This document shows, in pieces, positions 1 through 8,094 of a stretch of DNA of 40,417 nt (position 1 is its first letter; each line of letters starts with the position of its first letter). The position numbers and the translations under genes were made by a program. Under the pieces are notes generated by a model. The model was not told the DNA's origin, searched no databases, and saw only the letters and a program-made list of their open reading frames with translations. The DNA is from Clostridia bacterium (lineage in GTDB: Bacteria; Bacillota; Clostridia; Oscillospirales; CAG-272). The stretch covers positions 1-40,417 of the forward strand of contig JAFTBN010000036.1 of NCBI GenBank assembly GCA_017455185.1, in the 5' to 3' direction.

Positions 1-97
1 GCGTACTGAGCTTGCAAATGATTTACTGAAGAGCCTATTGCCTTAATAGGGCACGATGGGTTCCGTGAGGGGCTGTAAGACCAAATCTCCTCACATC
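1..97 (+). mobile_element. 3' end of a group II intron (domain V plus DVI-like hairpin)
   Basis: Positions 31-63 fold as a group II intron domain V. GAGCC (31-35) pairs with GGGTTC (58-63), carrying the AGC catalytic triad at 32-34. TATT (36-39) pairs with GATG (55-58 region). There is a two-base AC bulge at 53-54, then GCCT (40-43) pairs with GGGC (49-52) around an AAUA-like loop. One base later, GTGAGGGG (65-72) pairs over 8 bp with CTCCTCAC (87-94), as expected for domain VI, although I could not place a clear bulged branch-point A. The exact 3' splice site is probably near 95-97 but is not proven. The rest of the intron, including any reverse transcriptase, lies left of the window. The intron sits directly upstream of the copper operon and would have to splice out of, or be transcribed through into, that transcript. 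Confidence 0.65.
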
Positions 98-120
98 AAA
101 CAAAATATGAGGGGGTGAAA

Positions 121-142
121 GGTCGAGAAGGTCTACTCGACC
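121..142. promoter_or_regulatory. perfect 7-bp inverted repeat just before the HMA-CsoR gene
   Basis: GGTCGAG (121-127) and CTCGACC (136-142) form a perfect inverted repeat with an 8-nt spacer, ending 5 nt before the ATG at 148. It could be a repressor operator for the copper operon or an RNA hairpin that masks the start region. It does not match a CsoR operator that I can recall with confidence. Confidence 0.35.
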
Positions 143-147
143 GAACC

Positions 148-711
148 ATGGAATGGATCATACAGATTGAAGGCATGCGCTGCGGGCATTGTGAAAAGAA
201 GGTCCGGGAGCGGCTTGAAACGCTTGTGGGACCGGGAAATGTACTTGGGGTGGACTGCGAAACCGGCCTTTGCCGGATTGCAGCCGAGGAGAACCCGGGC
301 CCGGCTTTGGCAGAACTTTTTAACGGACGGGACGGATATCGGCTTGCATCCTGCGGGAGCGGGAAAAAGGAAGAGGAAAAAAGCGGGGACGGGTGCTGCT
401 GCATTCCGGACGGAGAGAGCGACTGCGGGTGCGGTCACAAACTGTACCGGACCGAGGAGGAGAAGCGGGCCCTGCAGAATCGTTTGCGCAGAATCGAGGG
501 GCAGATACGGGGCCTTGAGAGCATGCTGTGCGACAACGCGTATTGCATCGATTTGCTCAATCAGGTTTCGGCGGTTAACAGCGCCCTGAACAGTTTTGCC
601 AAACAGATTCTGTTCCACCACATTCAGTCGTGCGTGGTGGAAGACGTGCAGGCAGGCAAGGAAGACAAACTGGAAGAACTCTTGCAGAATCTTCCCAAAT
701 GGATGAAGTAG
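148..711 (+). CDS. csoR: HMA-domain/CsoR-family copper-sensing repressor fusion
   Basis: This 187-residue protein joins a heavy-metal-associated domain to a CsoR/DUF156 repressor. Residues 1-65 form the HMA fold with the metal motif GMRCGHC (Cys12, Cys15). Residues about 70-97 are a Cys-rich linker with a CCC run and a CGCGH motif. Residues about 105-187 are the four-helix CsoR domain. Its metal ligands have canonical spacing: Cys133, His158 (+25) and Cys162 (+4), the Cu(I) set known from CsoR. The CsoR family releases operator DNA when Cu(I) binds, and the adjacent copA is the expected target. The HMA domain probably hands copper to the sensor (inference). I chose ATG 148 because the HMA domain begins there. 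An in-frame GTG at 115 would add 11 residues but lacks a spaced ribosome site. The gene ends 9 nt before copA. Confidence 0.85.
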   Translation: MEWIIQIEGMRCGHCEKKVRERLETLVGPGNVLGVDCETGLCRIAAEENPGPALAELFNGRDGYRLASCGSGKKEEEKSGDGCCCIPDGESDCGCGHKLYRTEEEKRALQNRLRRIEGQIRGLESMLCDNAYCIDLLNQVSAVNSALNSFAKQILFHHIQSCVVEDVQAGKEDKLEELLQNLPKWMK

Positions 712-720
712 GTAACAGGA

Positions 721-3261
721 ATGGATCGGTATAAAGTAGGCGGCATGTCGTGCGCGGCCTGTCAGGCCCGCGTGGAAAAGGCGGTAGGAAAGGTGCCCGG
801 TGTGACCGGGTGCTCGGTCAATTTGCTGACCAACAGTATGGCGGTAGAGGGCAGTGCCTCGGCGTCCGCCGTAGTGGAGGCCGTGGTCAGGGCGGGATAC
901 ACCGCCGAGCCGGTCGGGGGAGCCGGGCAGAGCGCTGAGCCTGCACAGGGACCGGATGCTCTTGAGGACCGGGAAACGCCCAGACTGTTGCGGCGGTTTC
1001 TGATTTCTCTGGGATTTCTCCTTATCCTGATGTATATTACGATGGGACATGTGATGTGGAGCTGGCCGCTCCCGCCCTTCTTCGAGGGAAATCCCGTGGC
1101 AGCAGGTCTTGCCGAGTTTTTGCTGTGTCTTGTCATCATGGCAATCAACCGGCGTTTCTTTGTCAGCGGATTTAAGGCTTTGTTCCACCGTTCTCCCAAT
1201 ATGGACTCCCTGATTGCCCTGGGTTCGGGCGCGGGCGTGGTGTATTCGGTGGCCGTTCTGTTCCTGATGACGGCTTCGGCCGCAAAAGGGGACGTTCCGG
1301 GGGCGATGGACTATCTTCACGGATTGTATTTTGAATCCTCGGCGATGATCCTGACCCTGATTACCCTGGGCAAGACGCTGGAGTCCTATTCCAAGGGGAA
1401 GACCACCGGCGCTTTGCGGGCCCTGATGAATCTGGCCCCCCAGACCGCTACGGTCGTAAGGGACGGGGAGGAACGGACGGTTCCGGTGGCCGAAGTGAAA
1501 TGCGGGGACGTTTTTGTGGTGCGCCCCGGCCAGGCCGTGCCGGTGGACGGTGTGATCCTGGAGGGAGAAGGTGCGCTGAACGAGTCCGCCCTGACCGGAG
1601 AGAGCATTCCGGTGGATAAAAAGGCGGGGGACGAGGTCTACAGCGCGACGCTGAATCAGTCCGGTTTCCTTCGCTGCCGGGCCACCCGCGTAGGGGAGGA
1701 TACAACCCTGGCACAGATCATCCGGATGGTGAGCGACGCTTCCATGACCAAGGCGCCCGTAGCCCGTCTGGCAGACCGCATCTCGGGTGTGTTCGTTCCG
1801 GTTGTGATGGGAATCGCCCTTGTGTGCGGAGTCGTATGGCTTCTGATGGCCCGGCCGTTTTCCTATGCGCTGGCCCGCGCCATCACGGTGCTGGTGGTCA
1901 GCTGTCCCTGTGCGCTCGGTCTGGCAACGCCCGTGGCCATCATGGTGGGGAATGGTGTCGGAGCACGGCGGGGAATTCTGTTCAAGACCGCGGAGGCTTT
2001 GCAGGAAACCGGAAACGTGCAGATTGTGGCGCTGGACAAGACCGGAACCATCACCCGGGGTGAGCCGTCCGTGACGGATGTGCTGCCGGCAGGGGATGGA
2101 AACGAGGAGAGACTTTTGCGTATAGCCGGGGCTCTGGAGGCGAACAGCGAACATCCGCTGGCGCGAGCCGTGTTGTCCTACGTCCGGCAAAAAGAGATAA
2201 CCATGCCGGACTGCTCGCATTTTGAGGCTCTGTCAGGGCGAGGCGTGCAGGCCCGGATTGGGGGAGAGGAATGCAGCGGGGGAAATCTGGAATTCATCCG
2301 GACCTGCGCGCAGGTCCCCGAGGCTTTGCAGGAAAAGGCGGAAGCGTTTGCGTCCGACGGGAAGACGCCGCTGTATTTCGCATGCGGGAACGAACCGCTC
2401 GGCGTCATTGCGGTGGCGGATACCATCAAGGAGGACAGCCGGGAAGCCATCCGGTCGTTCCATCGGCTCGGTCTGGAGGTGGTTATGCTGACCGGTGACC
2501 ATGAGGCGACCGCGCAGGCAATCGGACGGGAAGCGGGCGTGGATGAAATCTACGCAGGCGTTCGTCCGGACGGAAAGGCCGAAATCATACAGAAGCTGAA
2601 AAGCAGGGGAAAAGTCGCGATGATCGGAGACGGCATCAACGACGCACCGGCGCTGACCCGGGCGGACATCGGCATCGCCATCGGAGCGGGGACAGACGTC
2701 GCCATTGACGCGGCGGATGTTGTGCTGATGCATTCCGCGCTATCGGACGCCGCGGCGGCCATAAGACTGTCCCGGGCGACTTACCGCAACATTCTGGAGA
2801 ATCTGTTCTGGGCTCTCTTTTACAATTCGCTGCTTATCCCGGCAGCCGCCGGCGTGTACGTGGGACTGGGGATTACCATGAACCCGATGTTCGGCGCGGC
2901 GGCGATGGGACTGTCCAGCTTTTGCGTGGTGATGAACGCCCTCCGGCTGAATCTGTTCCATCCGGAAAACGGGAAGAACGACCGGCCGGGGAAAAAGAGG
3001 AGAGCGAAAAAGACGAAGGAAGAGGTCTCGGACGGGCCTGTCAGACTGACCCTGACGGTCAAAGGCATGATGTGCGGGCACTGTGAGGCAACCGTGCAAA
3101 AGGCGCTCGGTGAACTGCCCGGCGCCGAGCAGGTCATGGCAGACCATCAAAGCGGCAAGGTCACGATGCTGGTCAGGGGACCGGTTCCGGACGAAAAGGA
3201 ACTGCGTCGGGTCATAAAGAAGGCCGGATACAGGCTCAGACGCGTCAGCCGGGAATTCTAA
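721..3261 (+). CDS. copA: copper-exporting P1B-type ATPase with N- and C-terminal HMA domains
   Basis: This 846-residue heavy-metal P-type ATPase pumps Cu(I) out of the cytoplasm using ATP. An N-terminal HMA domain carries GMSCAAC (residues 8-14). Membrane helices follow, with the metal-binding CPC motif at 395-397. The phosphorylation site is Asp439 in DKTGT. The HP motif (SEHPLARA) and the hinge GDGINDAP are both present, so all catalytic elements look intact. After the last membrane helices and a basic linker of about 30 residues (RPGKKRRAKKTKEE), there is a second HMA domain with GMMCGHC at about 781-787. A C-terminal HMA is an uncommon position, since most CopA proteins stack HMAs at the N terminus. 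Its motif resembles that of the upstream repressor's HMA (GMRCGHC). The gene follows the repressor by 9 nt and must share its transcript. Confidence 0.95.
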   Translation: MDRYKVGGMSCAACQARVEKAVGKVPGVTGCSVNLLTNSMAVEGSASASAVVEAVVRAGYTAEPVGGAGQSAEPAQGPDALEDRETPRLLRRFLISLGFLLILMYITMGHVMWSWPLPPFFEGNPVAAGLAEFLLCLVIMAINRRFFVSGFKALFHRSPNMDSLIALGSGAGVVYSVAVLFLMTASAAKGDVPGAMDYLHGLYFESSAMILTLITLGKTLESYSKGKTTGALRALMNLAPQTATVVRDGEERTVPVAEVKCGDVFVVRPGQAVPVDGVILEGEGALNESALTGESIPVDKKAGDEVYSATLNQSGFLRCRATRVGEDTTLAQIIRMVSDASMTKAPVARLADRISGVFVPVVMGIALVCGVVWLLMARPFSYALARAITVLVVSCPCALGLATPVAIMVGNGVGARRGILFKTAEALQETGNVQIVALDKTGTITRGEPSVTDVLPAGDGNEERLLRIAGALEANSEHPLARAVLSYVRQKEITMPDCSHFEALSGRGVQARIGGEECSGGNLEFIRTCAQVPEALQEKAEAFASDGKTPLYFACGNEPLGVIAVADTIKEDSREAIRSFHRLGLEVVMLTGDHEATAQAIGREAGVDEIYAGVRPDGKAEIIQKLKSRGKVAMIGDGINDAPALTRADIGIAIGAGTDVAIDAADVVLMHSALSDAAAAIRLSRATYRNILENLFWALFYNSLLIPAAAGVYVGLGITMNPMFGAAAMGLSSFCVVMNALRLNLFHPENGKNDRPGKKRRAKKTKEEVSDGPVRLTLTVKGMMCGHCEATVQKALGELPGAEQVMADHQSGKVTMLVRGPVPDEKELRRVIKKAGYRLRRVSREF

Positions 3262-3527
3262 TACTATTTTATAAATTCAAAAAGCAGGATCAGGTTTAAT
3301 AAGATTATGCATATGTTTGTATATAATACAATAGTAGGTAAATCTTTTTTGTAAACTATTGCTGTTCCTCCCCACACTGGGAGGGTGGATTATAATAATT
3401 TCTCTCACCAATGGTGAGAGATTATCACCGTCCCTCTCCACACTGGGAGGGCGGATTGAAATTAAGGTATAAGCAAGGCAACAGAGCAAATGACAGTCCC
3501 TCCTTATATGGGAAGGTGTGTTTGAAC
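3262..3527. repeat. non-coding spacer with a degenerate array of palindromic repeats
   Basis: No gene is supported here. Four short palindromes follow one another at 3367-3391, 3401-3420, 3432-3457 and 3497-3523. The first and third are near copies sharing CCACACTGGGAGGG and then GGATT. The second is a perfect CTCTCACC/GGTGAGAG hairpin. The fourth (CCTT...AAGG) is more decayed. Each is followed by an AT-rich tail. Spacing is about 34, 31 and 65 nt, as if one 31-34 nt unit were missing or decayed. They look like small intergenic palindromic repeats between two convergent transcripts. Confidence 0.6.
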
Positions 3528-3560
3528 AAAAAAGAGAGAGGAAAACCTCTCTCTTTTTTT
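3528..3560. terminator. bidirectional intrinsic terminator between copA and the activase gene
   Basis: A6-GAGAGAGG at 3528-3541 pairs perfectly with CCTCTCTC-T6 at 3546-3559 around an AAAA loop. It has a T run on each strand's 3' side, so it can stop the + copper transcript and the - glycyl radical enzyme transcript. Confidence 0.9.
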
Positions 3561-3577
3561 GGTGACATATTGACATA

Positions 3578-4492
3578 TTATTTTTGTATAGAAATGACCG
3601 CACCCGTGTCGTTGTGTGCTGCAAACCAGGTTTCGTATCCGTCCAGATCCTCGCGGGAGGCCCGGAGATAGCGGGTTTGCACGACTCCCGTGTTGGCCGC
3701 TTTCCCGACTCCGAAATCATGATAAGGGAGCAGATGTACCTCCCGGATGGCCGGCCGGGTCCTGATCACGTCAAGGATACCTTTGAAATGATCCTCCGAG
3801 TCGTTGATGCCCGGGATGAGGGGACAGCGGAGCGTGACATCCGATCCGGCTGCAAGCAGTGCATCCAGATTGCCGAGGATCCGGGTCCGGTCGGCTCCGG
3901 TCAATTCCCTGAGCTTTATCGGGTCGCTGATTTTCCAGTCGAAATAGTACAGGTCGCACCAGGGAATGGTCGCGAGCAGGACGTCCCGCCGGGCGGCGCC
4001 GGACATTTCGATGCAGGTGTGCAGGCGGTTTTCCCGGCACAATTTCAGGAAGGCGGGAGTGAATTCTTCCCAGAGGAGCGGTTCTCCGCCCGAGAGGGTT
4101 ATGCCGCCTCCGGACGCCCGATAGAAGGGCAGGTCCCGCAGCGCGATGCGCAGGGCTTCCTGTGCGTCCATTTTGGTTCCGATGAGTTTCAGTGCCTCCC
4201 GTGGGCAGACCTGTACGCAGGCGCCGCAGCGTATGCAGGAGGAAAAGGCAACCCGGTGGCGGGGTTCGGCTTCGCTGAGTCTGTGCACGGCGGCCGGACA
4301 GACCGAGGCGCACGCGCCGCATAGAATGCAGCGGGACGCATGAAACGACAGCTGAACCGCGGGGGACTGGCTTTCGGGATTGTGGCACCAGGGACAGTGC
4401 AAAGGGCAGCCTTTGAGAAAAAAGGTCGTGCGGATGCCCGGTCCGTCGTGCACGCTTCCGCGCTGGACGTCGACAAACAATGCGTCGGGCAT
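3578..4492 (-). CDS. glycyl-radical enzyme activating enzyme (radical SAM)
   Basis: This is the activase for the neighbouring glycyl radical enzyme. It uses S-adenosylmethionine and a [4Fe-4S] cluster to abstract H from the partner's glycine under anaerobic conditions. Near the N terminus lies the radical-SAM motif CPLHCPWC (CxxxCxxC) within HDGPGIRTTFFLKGC. Two ferredoxin-type clusters follow (CILCGACASVCP and CIRCGACVQVCP), the insertion typical of activases for lyase and dehydratase-type enzymes rather than classical PflA. The SAM-binding GGE appears in TLSGGEPLLW. I prefer the ATG at 4492, one base after the partner's TGA stop (translational coupling), because family homology starts there. 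An in-frame ATG at 4519 would add nine residues and overlap the upstream gene. Confidence 0.9.
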   Translation of the reverse strand: MPDALFVDVQRGSVHDGPGIRTTFFLKGCPLHCPWCHNPESQSPAVQLSFHASRCILCGACASVCPAAVHRLSEAEPRHRVAFSSCIRCGACVQVCPREALKLIGTKMDAQEALRIALRDLPFYRASGGGITLSGGEPLLWEEFTPAFLKLCRENRLHTCIEMSGAARRDVLLATIPWCDLYYFDWKISDPIKLRELTGADRTRILGNLDALLAAGSDVTLRCPLIPGINDSEDHFKGILDVIRTRPAIREVHLLPYHDFGVGKAANTGVVQTRYLRASREDLDGYETWFAAHNDTGAVISIQK

Positions 4493-4493
4493 A

Positions 4494-6752
4494 TCAATAG
4501 GCGGTCCGCAGGAGCACATCCTGCTGGGTCTGCTTGTCCAGGTCGATGAACCGGGCGGTGAATCCGCCTACACGGACCACCAGATTCTCGTGGAGTTCGG
4601 GATGAACCAGCGCGTCCTCGAGTTCTTCCTGACTGACGACGCTCAGGTTGGTCTGCTGGCCGCCCAGATCGAAGAAGGTCTGGAGCGGCGCGCGGATCTG
4701 GGCGCCCTGGTGCTCGAACATGCCTTTGGAGAATTTCAGGTTCTGGTTGCCTCCGGCGTGAATCGAGGTATCCATCTTGGTCATGGAGTGAATCAGAGCG
4801 GTGACGCCCTGTTTGTCCCGGCCGTTGTACGGGCTGTTTCCGTTGGAAAGGAATACGCCCGAGAGACGTCCGTCCGGGGTTGCGCCGACGTAGGCGCCCA
4901 GGACGACGTTCATGTTGTTGTTGATGATGACCACCAGGAAGGAATCCAGGCGGGTCTTGGCGCGCTGGCCGCGCACCGCGTTGCAGATGAATTCGTGGAA
5001 TTCGGTTGCAATCGAATCCGCGCGGTCGTCGTCGTTCCCGAATTTGGGAGCGGCCAGGAGCAGAGCGCGTTTGTCCTCATAGCCTACGAAGTTCGCGTCC
5101 AGGGCCTTGACCAGTTCGGTCAGGGTCATGGCGCGTTTTTCGTATACGACGTCGCGGATGGCACTCAGACTGTCGTACGCCGTGACGTTTCCGTAGGTTT
5201 CCACGGTTCCGCCCAGGTGGTAGATGCCGCCTTCGACCATGGAAAGACCGCGTTCCATGCAGCAGTTCTGCAGGCAGGAATCCAGCAGGAAGCAGGCTTC
5301 CTCGGCGCATACGTCATACAGCAGTTCCTCAAATCCGCCCGAAATGTCAATGAAGAAGTCCAACTGGCGCTTGTACGCCCGGGAAACGTCTTCGAAGGTG
5401 CTCCGGTCGGTCAGGGGCTCCTGCGGAAGGCCGCACGGCGCGCCTGTGGAGGGATTGACTCCGTTGTGCAGGGTGATTTCCAGCACCTTGGCCACGTTGA
5501 GCGCGGTATTGGGGGTGCCCAGCGAGAGGGTTGCGAGCATGTATTCGCCGCAGCCGAAGAAGGAATATTGCTCAGCCACTTTGCGGCTGACGTCCATGGC
5601 GCGCATCACCGAGGGAACGTTGACGTCGTCGTTGTACAGCAGCGGAAACGTGCATCCTGTTCCAAGCAGTTCCAAGGACCGGGTCCAGACGCGCTCGTCC
5701 ATGCCGTTGTAGCGCCGCAGGCTGACCTGCGGGTAGAAATGCCCCTGCCGCTGTTCGAGAACGTCCAGCACCAGCAGGGCGAACTGATCGGCTTCTTCGG
5801 GATTCTCCCGTCCGAACCCGCCGATGATGGCCCGGGTGTCGCGCCCGCGCTCCTTTTCGATAATGGTGAAGAAATTGTCCACCAGGGCAACGGCTTCATC
5901 GTGCGTCAGGGTTCCGTTTTCCAGGTCTTTTGCATAATATTCGGCCAGATAATCGTCCAGGCGTCCGATTTCCACCGCACGGGTGGAGAGCATGTAGACG
6001 CAGACCAACTGGATGGCCTCACGCAGCGTTCCGGCCGGCTTTTCGGATGCGTTTTCACAGGCCTGTGCCATGGCAAGATAGTGCTCACGCTTCTCCGGCA
6101 CGGCCTCCGCCTGCGTTTTTGCGTAATTTGCGTAATCCTTCAGGACGCGGGAAACCGAACGCAAAGCGCCTGCGACCGAACGGTAAAAGGCTTCCTTGTC
6201 CGGGTCGGTTGTTTTGTCCGCTAGGGAGAGTGCCTCGCGGATCAGACCGCCGAGTCCCAGATGGAGCAGCTTTTTGTTGTCCAGGTTGACGCCGGCGATG
6301 CGGTAGAGCGGATGAATGGCCGCGTTGTCGCAGAAATAGTTGTCCCGGCCCATGGAGCCTTCCCAGGAGGCGGGAAAACGGTTCCGGATTTTCGTGTTGG
6401 TATTCTCCGTTTTCCAGAAGTCGATCATCTCCCGCACGCGGTCGGTGTATTCCTTGTCCAGGCCTTGCCGGATCAGGTCCTCCAGAAGCGCTTCGCTTCC
6501 GGCGATGTCGATGCAATAGCCCACTTTGTCGACCGAGTCCCCTTCGAAACAGGGGGCGAAAGCGACCCAGGGGCGATCGATGCGCCCGGCAATGAGGTCG
6601 TCGGCGCGGGGCGGAATGAAATAGGTGTCCAGCTGAACGGCCATGCACCTCTCCTCGCGCACCGCCTTGTGGGCGTGCAGATTCTCTTTGTATACTTCGG
6701 TGAACTTCAGCTCCCGGTCAAAGGGGCGGGTGTCTTTGGTTGGAATGAACAT
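4494..6752 (-). CDS. glycyl radical enzyme, Cys-x-Glu lyase/dehydratase type, substrate unknown
   Basis: This 752-residue protein belongs to the pyruvate formate-lyase/glycyl radical family. The C-terminal glycyl loop is RVGGFTARF with the radical-bearing Gly730. The active-site loop is FFGCGEY, giving thiyl Cys401 and, two residues on, Glu403. Pyruvate formate-lyase proper has Cys-Cys here. Cys-x-Glu is the signature of eliminating enzymes such as choline TMA-lyase, glycerol/propanediol dehydratase and hydroxyproline dehydratase, which usually read GCVE. The Gly in the middle is unusual. At 752 residues it is shorter than the roughly 790-850 typical of those enzymes. I cannot assign the substrate. 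The start has a good ribosome site (AAAGGA). It follows mnmA by 69 nt on the same strand and is coupled to its activase. No microcompartment or alcohol dehydrogenase genes are adjacent. Confidence 0.85.
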   Translation of the reverse strand: MFIPTKDTRPFDRELKFTEVYKENLHAHKAVREERCMAVQLDTYFIPPRADDLIAGRIDRPWVAFAPCFEGDSVDKVGYCIDIAGSEALLEDLIRQGLDKEYTDRVREMIDFWKTENTNTKIRNRFPASWEGSMGRDNYFCDNAAIHPLYRIAGVNLDNKKLLHLGLGGLIREALSLADKTTDPDKEAFYRSVAGALRSVSRVLKDYANYAKTQAEAVPEKREHYLAMAQACENASEKPAGTLREAIQLVCVYMLSTRAVEIGRLDDYLAEYYAKDLENGTLTHDEAVALVDNFFTIIEKERGRDTRAIIGGFGRENPEEADQFALLVLDVLEQRQGHFYPQVSLRRYNGMDERVWTRSLELLGTGCTFPLLYNDDVNVPSVMRAMDVSRKVAEQYSFFGCGEYMLATLSLGTPNTALNVAKVLEITLHNGVNPSTGAPCGLPQEPLTDRSTFEDVSRAYKRQLDFFIDISGGFEELLYDVCAEEACFLLDSCLQNCCMERGLSMVEGGIYHLGGTVETYGNVTAYDSLSAIRDVVYEKRAMTLTELVKALDANFVGYEDKRALLLAAPKFGNDDDRADSIATEFHEFICNAVRGQRAKTRLDSFLVVIINNNMNVVLGAYVGATPDGRLSGVFLSNGNSPYNGRDKQGVTALIHSMTKMDTSIHAGGNQNLKFSKGMFEHQGAQIRAPLQTFFDLGGQQTNLSVVSQEELEDALVHPELHENLVVRVGGFTARFIDLDKQTQQDVLLRTAY

Positions 6753-6821
6753 AGGGTTTCCTTTCCGGATGCATCCGGCAGCGCGGACGCGTTCCTGTCT
6801 GTGCGGTAAGTTGGTTGGATG

Positions 6822-7901
6822 TTATGCTTCGGGGGACGGGACGATGCGTCCGCCTCCCAGGACGGTATCCCCGTCGTACAGGACTGCTGCCTGTCCGGGG
6901 GTTACGGCCCGTTCGGGTTCTTCAAATTCGATGCGCACCATCCCGCCCGGCAGCGGGGTTGCGACAGACGGCTTTTCCTTTTGCCGGTAACGGATTTTGG
7001 CAAGGCACGGAATCTCCCCCTGCGGAGGCGCACCGCCGACCCAGTTGAAGGAATCGACGAAGACGGTTCTGCGGAACAGATCCTCGTTCCGGACCAGGGT
7101 AATCGTGTTGTCAGCCGGGTGGATGGCGCCGACGTACAGCGGCTCGGGCGTGACAAGCCCCAGACCTTTGTGCTGTCCGATGGTGTAATGGATGATTCCT
7201 TTGTGGCGGCCGAGCACCTCTCCCGACGCGGAGAGAAAATCTCCCGGGGGATATTCGCGGCCGGTATAACGCTTCAGGAAGGCGGCGTAATCTCCGTCCG
7301 GAATGAAGCAGATGTCCTGGCTGTCTTTCTTTTGCGCGTTGGCAAAGCCGTGCTCTTCGGCAATCCGGCGGGCCTGCGCCTTGGTCAGTTCTCCGAGCGG
7401 AAAACGGATGTGGGCCAGCTGGTCCTGCGTCAGGTTGAACAGCACGTAGCTCTGGTCCTTGGTCGGATCCAGCGCTTTTTTCAGCAGATACGTGTCGCCT
7501 TTGCGTTCCACGCGGGCGTAGTGCCCGGTGACGATCGTGTCGCATCCGCAGGCCTGTGCCTCGGACAGCAGTCTGCCGAATTTCAGATAGCGGTTGCAGG
7601 TGATGCACGGATTGGGGGTTTCTCCGTTTTCGTAGGCCCGGACAAAGGGCTCCACGACCCGGGAGACGAAGTCGTCCTCGAGATGGACGACGTGATAGGG
7701 AAAATGCAGCGAGTCGGCGATGGCGCGGGCGTCGTCGATGTCCCGCGTGGAGTCGCAGCGGCGCTCCTGCTCGGGGTCTGTGCCCGGGCGGGCAAAGAGT
7801 TTCATGGTGCATCCTACGCACGAATACCCGGCCTGAAGGGTCAGGTACGCGGCGACCGAACTGTCCACGCCGCCGCTCATGGCAATCAAGGCTTTTTTCA
7901 T
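6822..7901 (-). CDS. mnmA: tRNA-specific 2-thiouridylase
   Basis: The 359-residue protein thiolates U34 at the wobble position of tRNA-Lys, -Glu and -Gln, using sulfur relayed from a cysteine desulfurase. The ATP-pyrophosphatase P-loop SGGVDSS lies at residues 9-15. The first catalytic cysteine is in NPCITCN near residue 100, and the second is in SQDICFIPDG near residue 195. Full family length and motifs indicate an intact enzyme. It has its own consensus promoter (7976-8004, - strand). The downstream glycyl radical enzyme may be read through from it, since no terminator is visible in the 69-nt gap. Confidence 0.95.
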   Translation of the reverse strand: MKKALIAMSGGVDSSVAAYLTLQAGYSCVGCTMKLFARPGTDPEQERRCDSTRDIDDARAIADSLHFPYHVVHLEDDFVSRVVEPFVRAYENGETPNPCITCNRYLKFGRLLSEAQACGCDTIVTGHYARVERKGDTYLLKKALDPTKDQSYVLFNLTQDQLAHIRFPLGELTKAQARRIAEEHGFANAQKKDSQDICFIPDGDYAAFLKRYTGREYPPGDFLSASGEVLGRHKGIIHYTIGQHKGLGLVTPEPLYVGAIHPADNTITLVRNEDLFRRTVFVDSFNWVGGAPPQGEIPCLAKIRYRQKEKPSVATPLPGGMVRIEFEEPERAVTPGQAAVLYDGDTVLGGGRIVPSPEA

Positions 7902-7975
7902 AACTGTTTTTCACTCAAGGCGCAGGATACCTGATACACAGGCTTTCTTTGCGGCGTCCTTGTTTTTTCACGCCC

Positions 7976-8004
7976 ATTATAAATAGTTTTTACTTAGAAA
8001 GCAA
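7976..8004 (-). promoter_or_regulatory. sigma-A promoter for mnmA
   Basis: On the - strand TTGCTT (complement of 7999-8004) is followed after 17 bp by a perfect TATAAT (complement of 7976-7981). The predicted start lies about 65 nt upstream of the mnmA ATG. Confidence 0.75.
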
Positions 8005-8024
8005 GAGCATTTTGGCGTTTTGTC

Positions 8025-8053
8025 TTGACATTCAGACCCGCTTTTGCTATAAA
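8025..8053 (+). promoter_or_regulatory. sigma-A promoter for the MATE transporter gene
   Basis: TTGACA at 8025-8030, a 17-bp spacer, then TATAAA at 8048-8053. It is divergent from the mnmA promoter, with only 20 bp between the two -35 boxes. Confidence 0.85.
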
Positions 8054-8094
8054 AAGGGGGTGCGACTGAAAAACGGCGAAAGGAGGGTTTGACG

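Noticed and set aside
133..2220. Long - strand open frame opposite the copper operon
   Set aside because: It is antisense to csoR and copA, has a composition rich in His, Arg and Gly typical of GC-rich shadow frames, and shows no domain.
3367..3523. CRISPR array
   Set aside because: Repeat units are degenerate palindromes of variable spacing without uniform spacers, and no cas gene is present.
4380..6224. 614-codon + strand open frame
   Set aside because: Antisense to the glycyl radical enzyme, whose catalytic motifs are intact on the other strand.
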